DNA from: Bradyrhizobium erythrophlei
Lineage (GTDB): Bacteria > Pseudomonadota > Alphaproteobacteria > Rhizobiales > Xanthobacteraceae
DNA length: 64,000 bases
Direction: 5' to 3'
Assembly: GCF_900129505.1 (NCBI RefSeq)
Contig: NZ_LT670818.1
Span: forward strand, 4,621,001 to 4,685,000
A model generated the notes under the pieces. That model saw only the letters and a program-made list of their open reading frames with translations, did no database searches and had not been told where the DNA came from. Shown here piece by piece: positions 26,863 through 35,130 of this stretch (positions are counted from its first letter, which is position 1; the number at the start of each line of letters is the position of its first letter). Made by a program: the position numbers and the translations under genes.

Positions 26863-28083
26863 ATGACGATGGGAACGATTGTCATCGCCGGCGCTGGACA
26901 TGCGGGCTTCCAGCTCGCGGCGTCGCTGCGGCAGCATGGTTTCGGCGAGCGCGTCTGCCTGATCAACGACGAGGCGCATCTGCCGTACCAGCGTCCGCCT
27001 TTGTCCAAGGCCTATCTGAAAGGCGAAGGCCGCCCCGACAGCCTGATGTTCCGGCCGGACAAGTTCTATCGCGACCAGAACATCGAGCTGATCAGCGATC
27101 GCGCCGCCTTCATCGACCGCGCCGCGCGGCGGCTGGTGCTCGAATCCGGATTGTTTCTCGATTACGGCCATCTGGTGCTGGCTACCGGCGCGCGCAATCG
27201 CCTGCTCGATATTCCCAACGCGACGCTGGCCGATGTGCGCTATTTGCGAATCCTCGACGAGAGCGAGGCGCTGCGGCTCAGGATCGGCAGGGCGCGCCAT
27301 GTCGTCGTGATCGGCGCCGGCTTTATCGGGCTGGAATTTGCCGCTACCGCCCGCGCCAAGGGCCTCGAGGTCGATGTGCTCGAACTCGGCAGCCGCGTCA
27401 TGGCGCGCGCGGTGACGGCGGAAATCTCGGATTATTTCCAGGAGCGCCACACCGCGGCGGGCATCCGCATTCATCTGGGCGTGCAGGCCACCAGCATCGA
27501 GAGCGACGGGACCAACGTCACCGGCGTCAGCCTCAGCGACGGCCGCCATATTCCGGCGGATCTGGTCGTGGTCGGTGTCGGCGTGCTGCCCAATGTCGAG
27601 ATGGCGAAGGAGGCCGGCCTGACGGTCGCGGCGGGGATTATCGTCGACGAACACCTGCTCACTTCCGATCCCGACATCTCCGCGATTGGCGACTGCGCAC
27701 TGTTCGCAAGCCCGCGCTTCGGCGGCTCGTTGCGGCTGGAGTCGGTGCAGAACGCCACCGATCACGCCCGCTGCGTCGCGGCGCGGCTGACCGGGAATGC
27801 AAAACCCTATGACGGCCAGCCCTGGTTCTGGAGCGATCAGGGCGACGACAAGCTGCAGATCGCGGGGCTGACCACCGGCTACGATCGCGTCGTGGTGCGC
27901 GGCGACCGCGCGGCGCGCTCGTTCTCCGCCTTCTGCTACAAGCAGGACGTGCTGGTCGGCGTCGAATCCGTCAACCGCGCCGCGGACCACGTGTTCGGAC
28001 GGAAGGTTCTCGGCATGAACCGGTCGGTCACGCCAGAGCAGGCGGCGGATCTCGGCTTCGATCTCAAGGCCGCGGTGAAGTAG
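26863..28083 (+). CDS. Ferredoxin/rubredoxin-type NAD(P)H reductase (FAD)
   Basis: FAD-dependent oxidoreductase of 406 residues that probably passes electrons from NADH to a ferredoxin. FAD site IVIAGAGHAGFQLAASL at residues 5-21, NAD site VVVIGAGFIGLEFAATA near 147, and the second FAD contact SAIGDCALF near 275; the C-terminal reductase domain (DQGDDKLQIAGL) matches putidaredoxin/rhodocoxin reductases. These usually serve cytochrome P450 or Rieske oxygenases. No ferredoxin gene is adjacent; the only P450 in view is about 15 kb away at 42939. The functional partner is therefore unknown. Confidence 0.9.
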   Translation: MTMGTIVIAGAGHAGFQLAASLRQHGFGERVCLINDEAHLPYQRPPLSKAYLKGEGRPDSLMFRPDKFYRDQNIELISDRAAFIDRAARRLVLESGLFLDYGHLVLATGARNRLLDIPNATLADVRYLRILDESEALRLRIGRARHVVVIGAGFIGLEFAATARAKGLEVDVLELGSRVMARAVTAEISDYFQERHTAAGIRIHLGVQATSIESDGTNVTGVSLSDGRHIPADLVVVGVGVLPNVEMAKEAGLTVAAGIIVDEHLLTSDPDISAIGDCALFASPRFGGSLRLESVQNATDHARCVAARLTGNAKPYDGQPWFWSDQGDDKLQIAGLTTGYDRVVVRGDRAARSFSAFCYKQDVLVGVESVNRAADHVFGRKVLGMNRSVTPEQAADLGFDLKAAVK

Positions 28084-28097
28084 CTCAGTGCTATCTC

Positions 28098-28207
28098 GTC
28101 GTCCCGGCGAACGCCGGGACCCATACGCCGTGCAGTTTCGATGAGGCAATTTGGCAGTTGCCTCAACAAACCACTGTGGTCATGGGGCCTCGCGTTCGCG
28201 GGGGCAA
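28098..28207. repeat. Palindromic repeat overlapping the ribokinase 3' end
   Basis: Left arm gtcgtcccggcgaacgccgggacccata and right arm catggggcctcgcgttcgcgggggc belong to the class seen at 14334 and 16130, although the right arm has drifted. The right arm contains the stop codon and last codons of the ribokinase gene, so the repeat contributes its C-terminus. Confidence 0.75.
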
Positions 28208-29112
28208 CTAGCGGAGAGGACCTCGGCCGCCGTCGGCATCGACGGCGCCGCGCCCATCCTTTGCACGCAAATCGACGCCGCGGCATTGGCGTAAGCAAGC
28301 GCATCGTGAATGGTCCTGCCGGCGGCGAGTTGTGCGGCGACCGCGCCGACGAAGCAATCGCCGGCGCCTGTCGTATCGACGACTTTGACGCTGCGGCCGG
28401 GAATAAGGCTCGACTCGCCGCCGACAAGCGCGAGCACGCCGCGTTTGCCCATGGTGACGCAGATGATTTTGTCTTTTGCCATAGGCAACGATTTGGCGGC
28501 CTCGATGAAGCGGTCTTGGTCGTCGCTATCATGAAGTTGGGTCTTCGCCAGCGAGCCGAGCTCGGTTTCATTGAGGATCAGGATATCGACGAGATCGAGC
28601 AGCTCACGGTTGAATTCGATGGCGGGCGCCGGATTGAGGATGGTGGTCGCGCCGGCGGCACGGGCGCGTTTGAAGAAGGCGGCAATCGCGGGCAGGGGTA
28701 TCTCGAACTGGCTGACCGCGATGTCGCCTTTGGCAAGCCTGGGCGCGGCGACGTCGGCGGCACTGACCAGCGCGTTCGCGCCGAGAATGACGACGATGGT
28801 GTTGTCGGCATTGGCGATCGTGATGATTGCCGTCCCGGTATGGGCCTGAGGCGTCTGCTGCACGAAGCTCAAATCAATCCCCTGGCCGGCAAGAAACGCC
28901 TTCAGCTCATCCCCGAATGCGTCCTTGCCGAGGTGGCCGATCAGCGTGGTCGCCGCGCCGAGCTTGGCGGCGGAAACCGCCTGGTTGGCGCCCTTGCCGC
29001 CGGGAAAGTAGAGCACCGAGTGGCCGGCGACGGTTTCGCCGATGCGGGGATGCCGGTCGGCGGTCGCCACCACATCCATGTTGATGCTTCCGGCAACAAA
29101 TACCCGGCCCAT
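28180..29112 (-). CDS. rbsK: Ribokinase, PfkB family
   Basis: Sugar kinase of 310 residues, predicted to phosphorylate ribose or a similar sugar with ATP. PfkB signature 1 is GGKGANQAVSAAKLG near residue 39, and signature 2 is DTTGAGDCFVGAVAA with the catalytic Asp near residue 250. The last ten or so residues (SCPREREAP) are encoded by the right arm of a palindromic repeat and do not look like a normal kinase ending. It is the second gene after another PfkB kinase, 23 bases apart, so the pair is probably cotranscribed. No ribose transporter is adjacent. Confidence 0.88.
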   Translation of the reverse strand: MGRVFVAGSINMDVVATADRHPRIGETVAGHSVLYFPGGKGANQAVSAAKLGAATTLIGHLGKDAFGDELKAFLAGQGIDLSFVQQTPQAHTGTAIITIANADNTIVVILGANALVSAADVAAPRLAKGDIAVSQFEIPLPAIAAFFKRARAAGATTILNPAPAIEFNRELLDLVDILILNETELGSLAKTQLHDSDDQDRFIEAAKSLPMAKDKIICVTMGKRGVLALVGGESSLIPGRSVKVVDTTGAGDCFVGAVAAQLAAGRTIHDALAYANAAASICVQRMGAAPSMPTAAEVLSASCPREREAP

Positions 29113-29135
29113 GCTTGATTCCCTGCGGCAGCCGG

Positions 29136-30029
29136 TCAGACCCGGGCGCCGAATTCCTGTTTGACGGATTCGATATCGGCAAGCGCCGGCAATCCGGCTT
29201 CGTTGCCAAGCCGCTGGATCTTGTAGGTCGATGCCGCGCGCGCGAACTCGAAATGGTCGTGCCAGCTTTTGCCGGGACTGGCGAGGTAGGAATAGACATA
29301 GGCGCCATGAAACACGTCGCCGGCGCCGTTGGTGTCGAGCACGCGCTCGCGCGGGATCGGCAGCGCGGGAAGCGTGTGGGTCGAACCAGTCTCGTCATAC
29401 CAGAGCAGGCCGCGTTCGCCCATGGTGACGCCGCCGACCCGGCAACCCCGGCTCTTGAGATAGTCCAGCATCTTTTCCGGCGTCAGGTCCATCTGCTCGC
29501 AGAGCCGCTCGGCGACGATGGCGACGTCGATGAATTCAAGCAGTTCATGGGTGTTGGTGCGCAGGCCGCCGCCGTCGAGCGAGGTCAGGATGCCGGCCTC
29601 GCGGCACAGTTTGGCGTAATGGATCGCGGCGTCGGGCTGGTGGCCGTCGACATGCAGCGCGCGGCAGCCGCCGAGATTCAAAAGCGGAAAGGGGTGGATA
29701 TGCTCGTCGTCACGGCAGCGCACGATCGCCCGCTTGCCGTCCTTCGGCATGATGAAGGACAGCGAGGAGGACTTGACCTTGCGCGGATGGATCGAGATTC
29801 CATACTTCGCGCTCATGTCCTGAAACATCCGCCCCAGCCAGTCATTGGCGACGGTGGCGATCAGGTCCGGCACGATGCCGAGCTTGGCGCAGCAGAACGC
29901 TGCCGTCACGGCGTTGCCGCCGAACGAGACCGCGTAGGCGGAAGCGACGTGCTTCTCGTCGCCGGTCGGCATATGGTCGGTGATGAAGGTAACGTCGATA
30001 TAGGTCTGTCCAATGAAGAGGGCCTGCAT
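29136..30029 (-). CDS. PfkB family carbohydrate kinase
   Basis: Kinase of 297 residues. The N-terminal PfkB signature is SFGGNAVTAAFCCAKLG near residue 35; the C-terminal signature is LDTNGAGDVFHGAYVYS near 235, with Asn in place of the more usual Thr after the first Asp, a known variant, and the catalytic Asp kept. It is too diverged from the neighbouring ribokinase for the same substrate to be assumed. It begins the two-kinase leftward operon. Possible substrates include ketohexoses, nucleosides or keto-deoxy sugars; none can be chosen from sequence. Confidence 0.87.
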   Translation of the reverse strand: MQALFIGQTYIDVTFITDHMPTGDEKHVASAYAVSFGGNAVTAAFCCAKLGIVPDLIATVANDWLGRMFQDMSAKYGISIHPRKVKSSSLSFIMPKDGKRAIVRCRDDEHIHPFPLLNLGGCRALHVDGHQPDAAIHYAKLCREAGILTSLDGGGLRTNTHELLEFIDVAIVAERLCEQMDLTPEKMLDYLKSRGCRVGGVTMGERGLLWYDETGSTHTLPALPIPRERVLDTNGAGDVFHGAYVYSYLASPGKSWHDHFEFARAASTYKIQRLGNEAGLPALADIESVKQEFGARV

Positions 30030-30251
30030 TCGTGTTCCGTCTGGCTGAGGGGTGGTCCCGGCCGGCGCCGTACCTTAGCACTGGTATGCCGGATCATTCG
30101 CCGAAAATATTCGCAAAGCCCGCCCGCTAACGGCTTGAGATAGCCATGTGGCGGGACTACGACCACCCCCGGGGCATGCCGGCGCGCCGCGCCGACCCAA
30201 CGGCCTGCGGCGGGCCTCGGTTCCTGGCAGGCGGAATATGGGGGAGAACTT

Positions 30252-30380
30252 ATGACCGTCTATTCCGGCCCGGTATTCGACGTGGCGGTCAACCCGTTCG
30301 CGGTGACCAGCGATCATCTTGCGGTCCCCCTGGACGCGCGCGACCGCGCCGCGATGAATACAACGGGACTGTTCCCGTGA
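30252..30380 (+). pseudogene. Relic of a Glu/Leu/Phe/Val dehydrogenase N-terminus
   Basis: A 42-codon frame starting MTVYSGPVFDVAVNPFAV and continuing with DHLAVPLDARDRA resembles the first 40 residues of the hexameric glutamate dehydrogenase family as I remember it (YSGPVFDMA...DERDR). It then runs into MNTTGLFP and stops; the rest of a roughly 400-residue enzyme is missing. GGGGAGA lies just upstream of the ATG, so it may still be translated. Its TGA overlaps the GTG start of the VOC gene (GTGA), so the relic could now act as a leader peptide. The homology is from memory and needs a search. Confidence 0.5.
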
Positions 30381-31222
30381 TCAACGGCCTCGACCACATC
30401 GTTGTGCTGGTCGACGATATCAAGGCCGGCGCCAAGGCCTATGAATTGCTGCTCGGCCGCGCGCCGTGCTGGCGCAGTCACGGCGACGGCTCCGAGACCG
30501 TGCTCTTTACGCTCGACAACGTGTCGCTTGAGCTGATGGCGCCCGCCGGCAATTCGCCGACGGCCAACCGCATCCGCAACGTCATCAACATCTGGGGCGA
30601 GGGGCTCGCCAGTATCTGTTTCCGCGTCGGCGATATCGAAAAGACTTTTCGCCGGCTCGATCGGGTGGCGATGAAGCCGGAACCGGTCGCCGCGGTCGAG
30701 AGCCGCGATCTGGATTCTGGCAGAACGCTGCACTGGAAGCGCACCCGCGTTGAGACCGAACTCGCCCGCGGGATACGGATGTTCTTCCTTGAACTCGCCG
30801 AGGAACGCCCGCGCTCGGCCGTAACATCTGCGGCGCCGATCCTGGCGCTCGATCACGTCGTAGTTTCGACCGAGGATCCGGAGCGCGCCGCGGCGCTCTA
30901 CGGCGCGCGGCTGGATCTCGAGATGGCGCTCGACCGCTCGCACCAGGACTGGGGGCAGCTGATGTTCTTCCGCTGCGGCGATCTCATCGTCGAGATCGTG
31001 CGCCGGCCGGTCGCCGGCGCCGACCAGACCCACGACAAATTATGGGGCCTGAGCTGGCGCGTCGCCGACATCGGGGCCACGCGCGCGAGGCTCGTGGCGT
31101 CGGGCCTCGATGTCTCGGAAGTGCGCGCCGGCCGCAAACCCGGCACGCGGGTGATGAGCGTGCGAAACGGCACCTGCGGCATCCACACGCTGCTGCTGGA
31201 GCGGGCGGCGAGGGCGAGCTAA
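30377..31222 (+). CDS. VOC (glyoxalase/bleomycin resistance) family protein, two domains
   Basis: Protein of 281 residues made of two vicinal-oxygen-chelate modules: INGLDHIVVLVDDIKAG at the start and ILALDHVVVSTEDPERAAALYG from about residue 155. Each contributes the beta-alpha-beta-beta-beta units that bind a divalent metal; the paired His/Glu positions (LDH near each start, Glu in LIVEIVRR near 207) are present. The open frame runs 77 codons further upstream, but no family sequence occurs there. The GTG at 30377 fits the fold and overlaps the upstream relic's stop, implying coupled translation. Substrate unknown; lyase, dioxygenase and resistance roles are all found in the family. Confidence 0.75.
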   Translation: MINGLDHIVVLVDDIKAGAKAYELLLGRAPCWRSHGDGSETVLFTLDNVSLELMAPAGNSPTANRIRNVINIWGEGLASICFRVGDIEKTFRRLDRVAMKPEPVAAVESRDLDSGRTLHWKRTRVETELARGIRMFFLELAEERPRSAVTSAAPILALDHVVVSTEDPERAAALYGARLDLEMALDRSHQDWGQLMFFRCGDLIVEIVRRPVAGADQTHDKLWGLSWRVADIGATRARLVASGLDVSEVRAGRKPGTRVMSVRNGTCGIHTLLLERAARAS

Positions 31223-31238
31223 GTCGAATCGCGCCCTC

Positions 31239-31321
31239 GTCATTGCGAGGAGCGTAGCGACGAAGCAATCCATAGCAGCCACGCCCGTGGCTGTGGATTG
31301 CTTCGCTTTGCTCGCAATGAC
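31239..31321. repeat. Palindromic intergenic repeat
   Basis: Left arm gtcattgcgaggagcgtagc with gacgaagcaatcc, right arm ggattgcttcgctttgctcg then caatgac; the loop has ccacgcccgtgg. This is the most typical copy of the gtcattgcgag class, also at 57527. It supplies a false in-frame ATG for the following regulator. Confidence 0.85.
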
Positions 31322-31397
31322 AGTGGAAAGAGCATCTTCATTCTCAAAGCCTGTTACCCGTGCTACATCCGCATGCGTGGAGCGATGGGCGGCAATT

Positions 31398-32105
31398 TTG
31401 GCCAAGTCAAAAAAAACAGCAAAATGGCAGCGCGACCCCGAGGGCATGCGGCTGCGCATCCTGGAGGCGGCGAAGCAGGAATTCGCCGCCCATGGCCTGG
31501 CCGGCGCGCGGGTCGACCGCATCGCGGCCAACGCCGGCGCCAACAAGCGCATGCTGTATTATCACGTCGGCAACAAGGAAAATCTCTATCTCGCGGTGCT
31601 CGAAGGCGCCTATGAGAAGATCCGCGCCGAGGAGCGCGGGCTCGATCTCGAGCATCTCGATCCGCCACGCGCGATCGAGCGGCTGATCGACTTCACCTGG
31701 AACTATTTCATCCGCAACCCGGAATTCCTGGCGCTGCTCAACACCGAGAACCTGGCGCGGGCGCGGCATCTCAAGCGCTCGACCAAAGTCAAATCGATGC
31801 ACTCGCCGTTCGTCGAGATGATCCGCACCGTGGTGACGCGCGGCGTCGAAAGCGGCGATTTCGTCGTCGCGGTCGATCCGGTGCAGCTCTACATCTCGAT
31901 CGCGGCTTTGTGCTTCTTCTATCTCTCCAACAGCGCGACCCTGAGCGTGATCTTCGGCCGCGACCTCCTGAGCAAGGAAGCCAAGGACGAGCGCCTCGCC
32001 CACATGGTGGCGCTGGTGCTGGCGGCGCTGACCGGTAAATCGATCGCCTTGTTCGGCAACGACAAGCCGGCGAGGGTCCGCGCGCCGGCAAGGCAGCCGG
32101 CGTGA
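31398..32105 (+). CDS. TetR family transcriptional regulator
   Basis: Regulator of about 235 residues. The helix-turn-helix lies near residues 15-65 (MRLRILEAAKQEFAAHGLAG, then VDRIAANAGANKRMLYYHVG, NKENLYLAVLEGAY). The C-terminal ligand domain is of the RutR-like TetR_C type. The open frame extends to 31287, but that part is encoded by a palindromic repeat (AVDCFALLAMT), so a start inside it is unlikely; TTG 31398 gives the usual length, GTG 31377 is the alternative. It precedes the seven-gene transporter/catabolic operon at 32387 and is the best local candidate for its regulator. Confidence 0.82.
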   Translation: MAKSKKTAKWQRDPEGMRLRILEAAKQEFAAHGLAGARVDRIAANAGANKRMLYYHVGNKENLYLAVLEGAYEKIRAEERGLDLEHLDPPRAIERLIDFTWNYFIRNPEFLALLNTENLARARHLKRSTKVKSMHSPFVEMIRTVVTRGVESGDFVVAVDPVQLYISIAALCFFYLSNSATLSVIFGRDLLSKEAKDERLAHMVALVLAALTGKSIALFGNDKPARVRAPARQPA

Positions 32106-32164
32106 TATAGGGGCGCAGCGAGGCCGTATTCATTTCAAGGCCGACAGGCGTAATCCACATTGGA

Positions 32165-32267
32165 TCGTCATACCCCGCGAAAGCGGGGTATCCAGTACGC
32201 CGCGGCCTCTCGATTGATAACCGGCGTCTCTGGAATACTGGATCACCCGCCTTCGCGGGTGATGACG
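32165..32267. repeat. Palindromic intergenic repeat
   Basis: Contains the hairpins taccccgcgaaagcggggta and cacccgccttcgcgggtg, with catac/ccagtac and gtactgg-type edges that pair across (tatccagtac against aatactggatc). It lies in the gap between the TetR gene and the ABC operon. Sequence 32268-32386 after it should hold the operon promoter; no clear box was picked out. Confidence 0.8.
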
Positions 32268-32386
32268 GTTTGCGGGTTTCGGCTTTCGACCCGCCCACGC
32301 CAATTTGTCGCCTGAAATCTCGCTAGACAGTATTTATCCAACGGGTTAATTTGTCGCCAAGAAGCCGGTGAACGAGGGAGGAAAGC

Positions 32387-33196
32387 GTGGCCGAACAGAG
32401 GGCCCGGAGTGCGGTATCGAAAGCGCTGAACGCGGCGTGGGTGCGGCCGTTTCTCTTCCTGATCCTCATCGTGGTGGCCTGGGACGTCGCGATCCGGCTG
32501 TTCCGGATCCCGGCGTATCAGATACCGGCGCCCGCCGATATCGTGGTGGTGCTGTGGCAGGACTGGCCGGAGCTGCTGCGGCAGGCCTGGCCCACGACGT
32601 ATGCAACGATCTGCGGCTTCGTGCTGTCGGCCCTGTTCGGCATTCCCGTGGCGATGCTGATCGCGGGATCGAAGACGGTGGAGAGCTACGTCTATCCGCT
32701 CCTGGTGTTCTCGCAGTCGGTGCCGAAGATCGCGATCGCGCCGCTGTTCGTGGTCTGGTTCGGCTTCGGCATCATCCCGAAAGTGATCTCGGCGTTCCTG
32801 CTGGGATTCTTCCCGGTGGTGGTATCCGCCGTGCAGGGATTCAAATCGGTCGACCCCGATATGGTCGATCTCGCACGCGCGATGCAGGGCAGCCGCTTCC
32901 ATGTATTCTGCGCCGTCAACCTGCCGCACGCGATGCCGGCGATCTTCTCCGGGTTGAAGGTCTCGGTGACGCTGGCGGTGGTCGGCGCCGTCGTCGGTGA
33001 ATTCGTCGGTTCCAATTCCGGCATCGGCTATGTGCTGCAGCGCTCGATCGGTACGTTCGACCTGCCGACGATGTTCGCGGCCCTGGTGATCCTGGCGCTG
33101 ATCGGGGTGATCCTGTTCTGGATCGTCGACCGCATCGAGCGTTTTGCGATCCCCTGGCATGTCAGCCAGCGCGAGGAAGTTTTCTTCGCCGCCTGA
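32387..33196 (+). CDS. ABC transporter permease, NitT/TauT (SsuC) type
   Basis: Inner-membrane permease of 269 residues with about six transmembrane helices. The coupling loop VDPDMVDLARAMQGSRFHVF near residues 158-178 matches the BPD_transp_1 pattern of taurine/nitrate/sulfonate/pyrimidine permeases. It is the first gene of an operon that continues with a matching binding protein and ATPase. GGAGG precedes the start (an ATG at 32363 and the GTG at 32387 are near; the GTG fits the frame). The nature of the downstream enzymes, not this permease, is the best hint to the substrate. Confidence 0.9.
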   Translation: MAEQRARSAVSKALNAAWVRPFLFLILIVVAWDVAIRLFRIPAYQIPAPADIVVVLWQDWPELLRQAWPTTYATICGFVLSALFGIPVAMLIAGSKTVESYVYPLLVFSQSVPKIAIAPLFVVWFGFGIIPKVISAFLLGFFPVVVSAVQGFKSVDPDMVDLARAMQGSRFHVFCAVNLPHAMPAIFSGLKVSVTLAVVGAVVGEFVGSNSGIGYVLQRSIGTFDLPTMFAALVILALIGVILFWIVDRIERFAIPWHVSQREEVFFAA

Positions 33197-33258
33197 CGCG
33201 GCGGGACCATCGACAAGCGGTCCGCCAAGGGCCGCACAAACACCAACGGGAGGATGAA

Positions 33259-34257
33259 ATGATCAGATTTTTGGCGGGGCTTGCATCGGCGCTGATCTGG
33301 ACCGCGCTGGCGGCGGCGCCGGCCAAGGCCGCGGACAAGGTCGTGTTGATGCTCAATTGGTACGTCTATGGCGAGCACGCGCCGTTTTATTACGGCAAGG
33401 CCAAGGGCATTTACGCCGCTGAAAATATCGATCTGGAAATCCAGGAAGGCCGCGGCTCGGCCGCGACCACGCAGGCGGTGGCGGCCAAGACCGCCGATTT
33501 CGGCTATGTCGACGTGCCCACCATGATGCGCGCGGCTATCAAGGGCGCGCCGGTGATCGCAACCGGCGTGCTGCTGCAGACCAGCCCGATGTCGGCGATG
33601 GGGTTTGCCGACAAGAACATCAGGAAACCCGAGGACATCAAGGGCAAGACCGTCGCGATCACGCCGGCGGATTCCATGACGCAGATCTGGCCGCTGTTCC
33701 TGAAGAAAACCGGCCTGAAGGAGAGCGATTTCCACACGGTGGCCGGCGACGGCCAGACCAAGCTGAACGCCGTGATCAACGGCCAGGCGGATCTCTTGCT
33801 CGGCTACGTCATGGACCAGTCGATGAAGATCAAGGACGCCACCGGCAAGGACGTCTATCCGATCAAGTTCGCCGACTACGGCATCAACATGGTCTCGTCG
33901 GGCATCGTCGCCAACAGCGACTACGTCAAGGCCAATGCCGACCTCGTCCGCCGCTTCATGTCGGCCACGACCAAGGCGGTCGAGGCCGCCGAGAAGGATG
34001 CCAGGGGCGCGGCGCAGGCGATCCTCGATGCCAACCCGAAGGGCGGCAAGATCGACACGCTGACGCAGGGCTTTGAACTCACGATCCCGCTCTATCGCAC
34101 GCCGGAAACCAAGACAAAACGGCCGTTCCAGGTCACCGACCAGAACATGACCGACAGCGTCAATCTGATGGTCGAATATGGCGGACTCGATGCCAAGGCC
34201 AAGGACAACCCGAAGGCGTTCTATACCAACGACTATCTGCCGAAGGGCAATTCGTGA
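33259..34257 (+). CDS. ABC transporter substrate-binding protein, NMT1/THI5-like
   Basis: Periplasmic binding protein of 332 residues. A signal peptide spans about residues 1-22 (LAGLASALIWTALAAAPAKAA). The mature part begins DKVVLMLNWYVYGEHAPFYY, the usual NMT1/SsuA-like opening in which aromatic residues hold a ring or amine ligand. GGGAGG precedes the ATG. It sits between the permease and ATPase genes. Ligands of this family range over pyrimidines, riboflavin, sulfonates and polyamines, so no specific ligand is claimed. Confidence 0.9.
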   Translation: MIRFLAGLASALIWTALAAAPAKAADKVVLMLNWYVYGEHAPFYYGKAKGIYAAENIDLEIQEGRGSAATTQAVAAKTADFGYVDVPTMMRAAIKGAPVIATGVLLQTSPMSAMGFADKNIRKPEDIKGKTVAITPADSMTQIWPLFLKKTGLKESDFHTVAGDGQTKLNAVINGQADLLLGYVMDQSMKIKDATGKDVYPIKFADYGINMVSSGIVANSDYVKANADLVRRFMSATTKAVEAAEKDARGAAQAILDANPKGGKIDTLTQGFELTIPLYRTPETKTKRPFQVTDQNMTDSVNLMVEYGGLDAKAKDNPKAFYTNDYLPKGNS

Positions 34258-34271
34258 ACGGACTCGTTTGA

Positions 34272-35120
34272 ATGAACCCAGCGACCAAAATGTCCGGCAT
34301 CGATGCATCGGGCGCGCATCTGCGCCTGGTGTCCGATCGCGCCGCCTCCGGCACGCCGGGCATTACGCTGGCCGGCGTGTCGAAGACCTACCGCTCGCGT
34401 GACGGCGACGTGCCGTCGCTGCGGCCGCTGGATTTCCACATCAATGAAGGCGAGTTCTTTGTCGTGGTCGGCCCGTCCGGCTGCGGCAAGTCCACGCTGT
34501 TGAAGATGATCTCCGGGCTGCTCGCGCCTTCGACCGGTGAAATCCTGGTTGAGGGCGAAAAGGTGACACAGCCCCACGGCAATGTCGGCATCGTGTTCCA
34601 GAACGCGCTGCTCTTGCCGTGGCGCAACATCCTCAACAACGTCATGCTGCCGATCGACATGAAGCGGCTCCCGCGAGAGAAATACCTGCCACGCGCGAAG
34701 GACCTTTTAAAGCTGGTTGGGCTCGAAGGGTTCGAGAAGAAGCTGCCCTGGCAACTATCCGGCGGCATGCAGCAGCGGGCGTCGATCTGCCGGGCACTGG
34801 TGCACGATCCCAAGATCATGCTGATGGACGAGCCGTTCGGCGCACTCGATGCCATGACGCGCGAGCGCATGAATGTCGAGCTGATGCGGATCCAGCGCGA
34901 AACCGGCAAAACCGTGCTGCTGATCACGCATTCGATTCCCGAGGCCGTGTTCCTTGCCGACCGCGTGCTGGTCATGACCGAGCGGCCGGGCTCGATCGCG
35001 GCGATCTACGACGTTCCGCTGCCGCGGCCGCGCTCGCTCGACACCATGGCCGAGCCGGTTTTCACCGAACTGGTGCAGCGCATCCGCAGGCATTTTTTTA
35101 CGCAAGGCACGTTGGATTGA
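34272..35120 (+). CDS. ABC transporter ATP-binding protein, NitT/TauT type
   Basis: Cytoplasmic ATPase of 282 residues completing the importer. Walker A GPSGCGKST near residue 71, signature LSGGMQQRA near 160, Walker B IMLMDEPFGALD near 180 and the switch His in LLITHSIPEA near 216. An unusual 35-residue polar N-terminal extension precedes the ATPase fold, so an internal start is possible. It begins 14 bases after the binding-protein stop. Confidence 0.92.
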   Translation: MNPATKMSGIDASGAHLRLVSDRAASGTPGITLAGVSKTYRSRDGDVPSLRPLDFHINEGEFFVVVGPSGCGKSTLLKMISGLLAPSTGEILVEGEKVTQPHGNVGIVFQNALLLPWRNILNNVMLPIDMKRLPREKYLPRAKDLLKLVGLEGFEKKLPWQLSGGMQQRASICRALVHDPKIMLMDEPFGALDAMTRERMNVELMRIQRETGKTVLLITHSIPEAVFLADRVLVMTERPGSIAAIYDVPLPRPRSLDTMAEPVFTELVQRIRRHFFTQGTLD

Positions 35121-35130
35121 GGTCGTCCCC

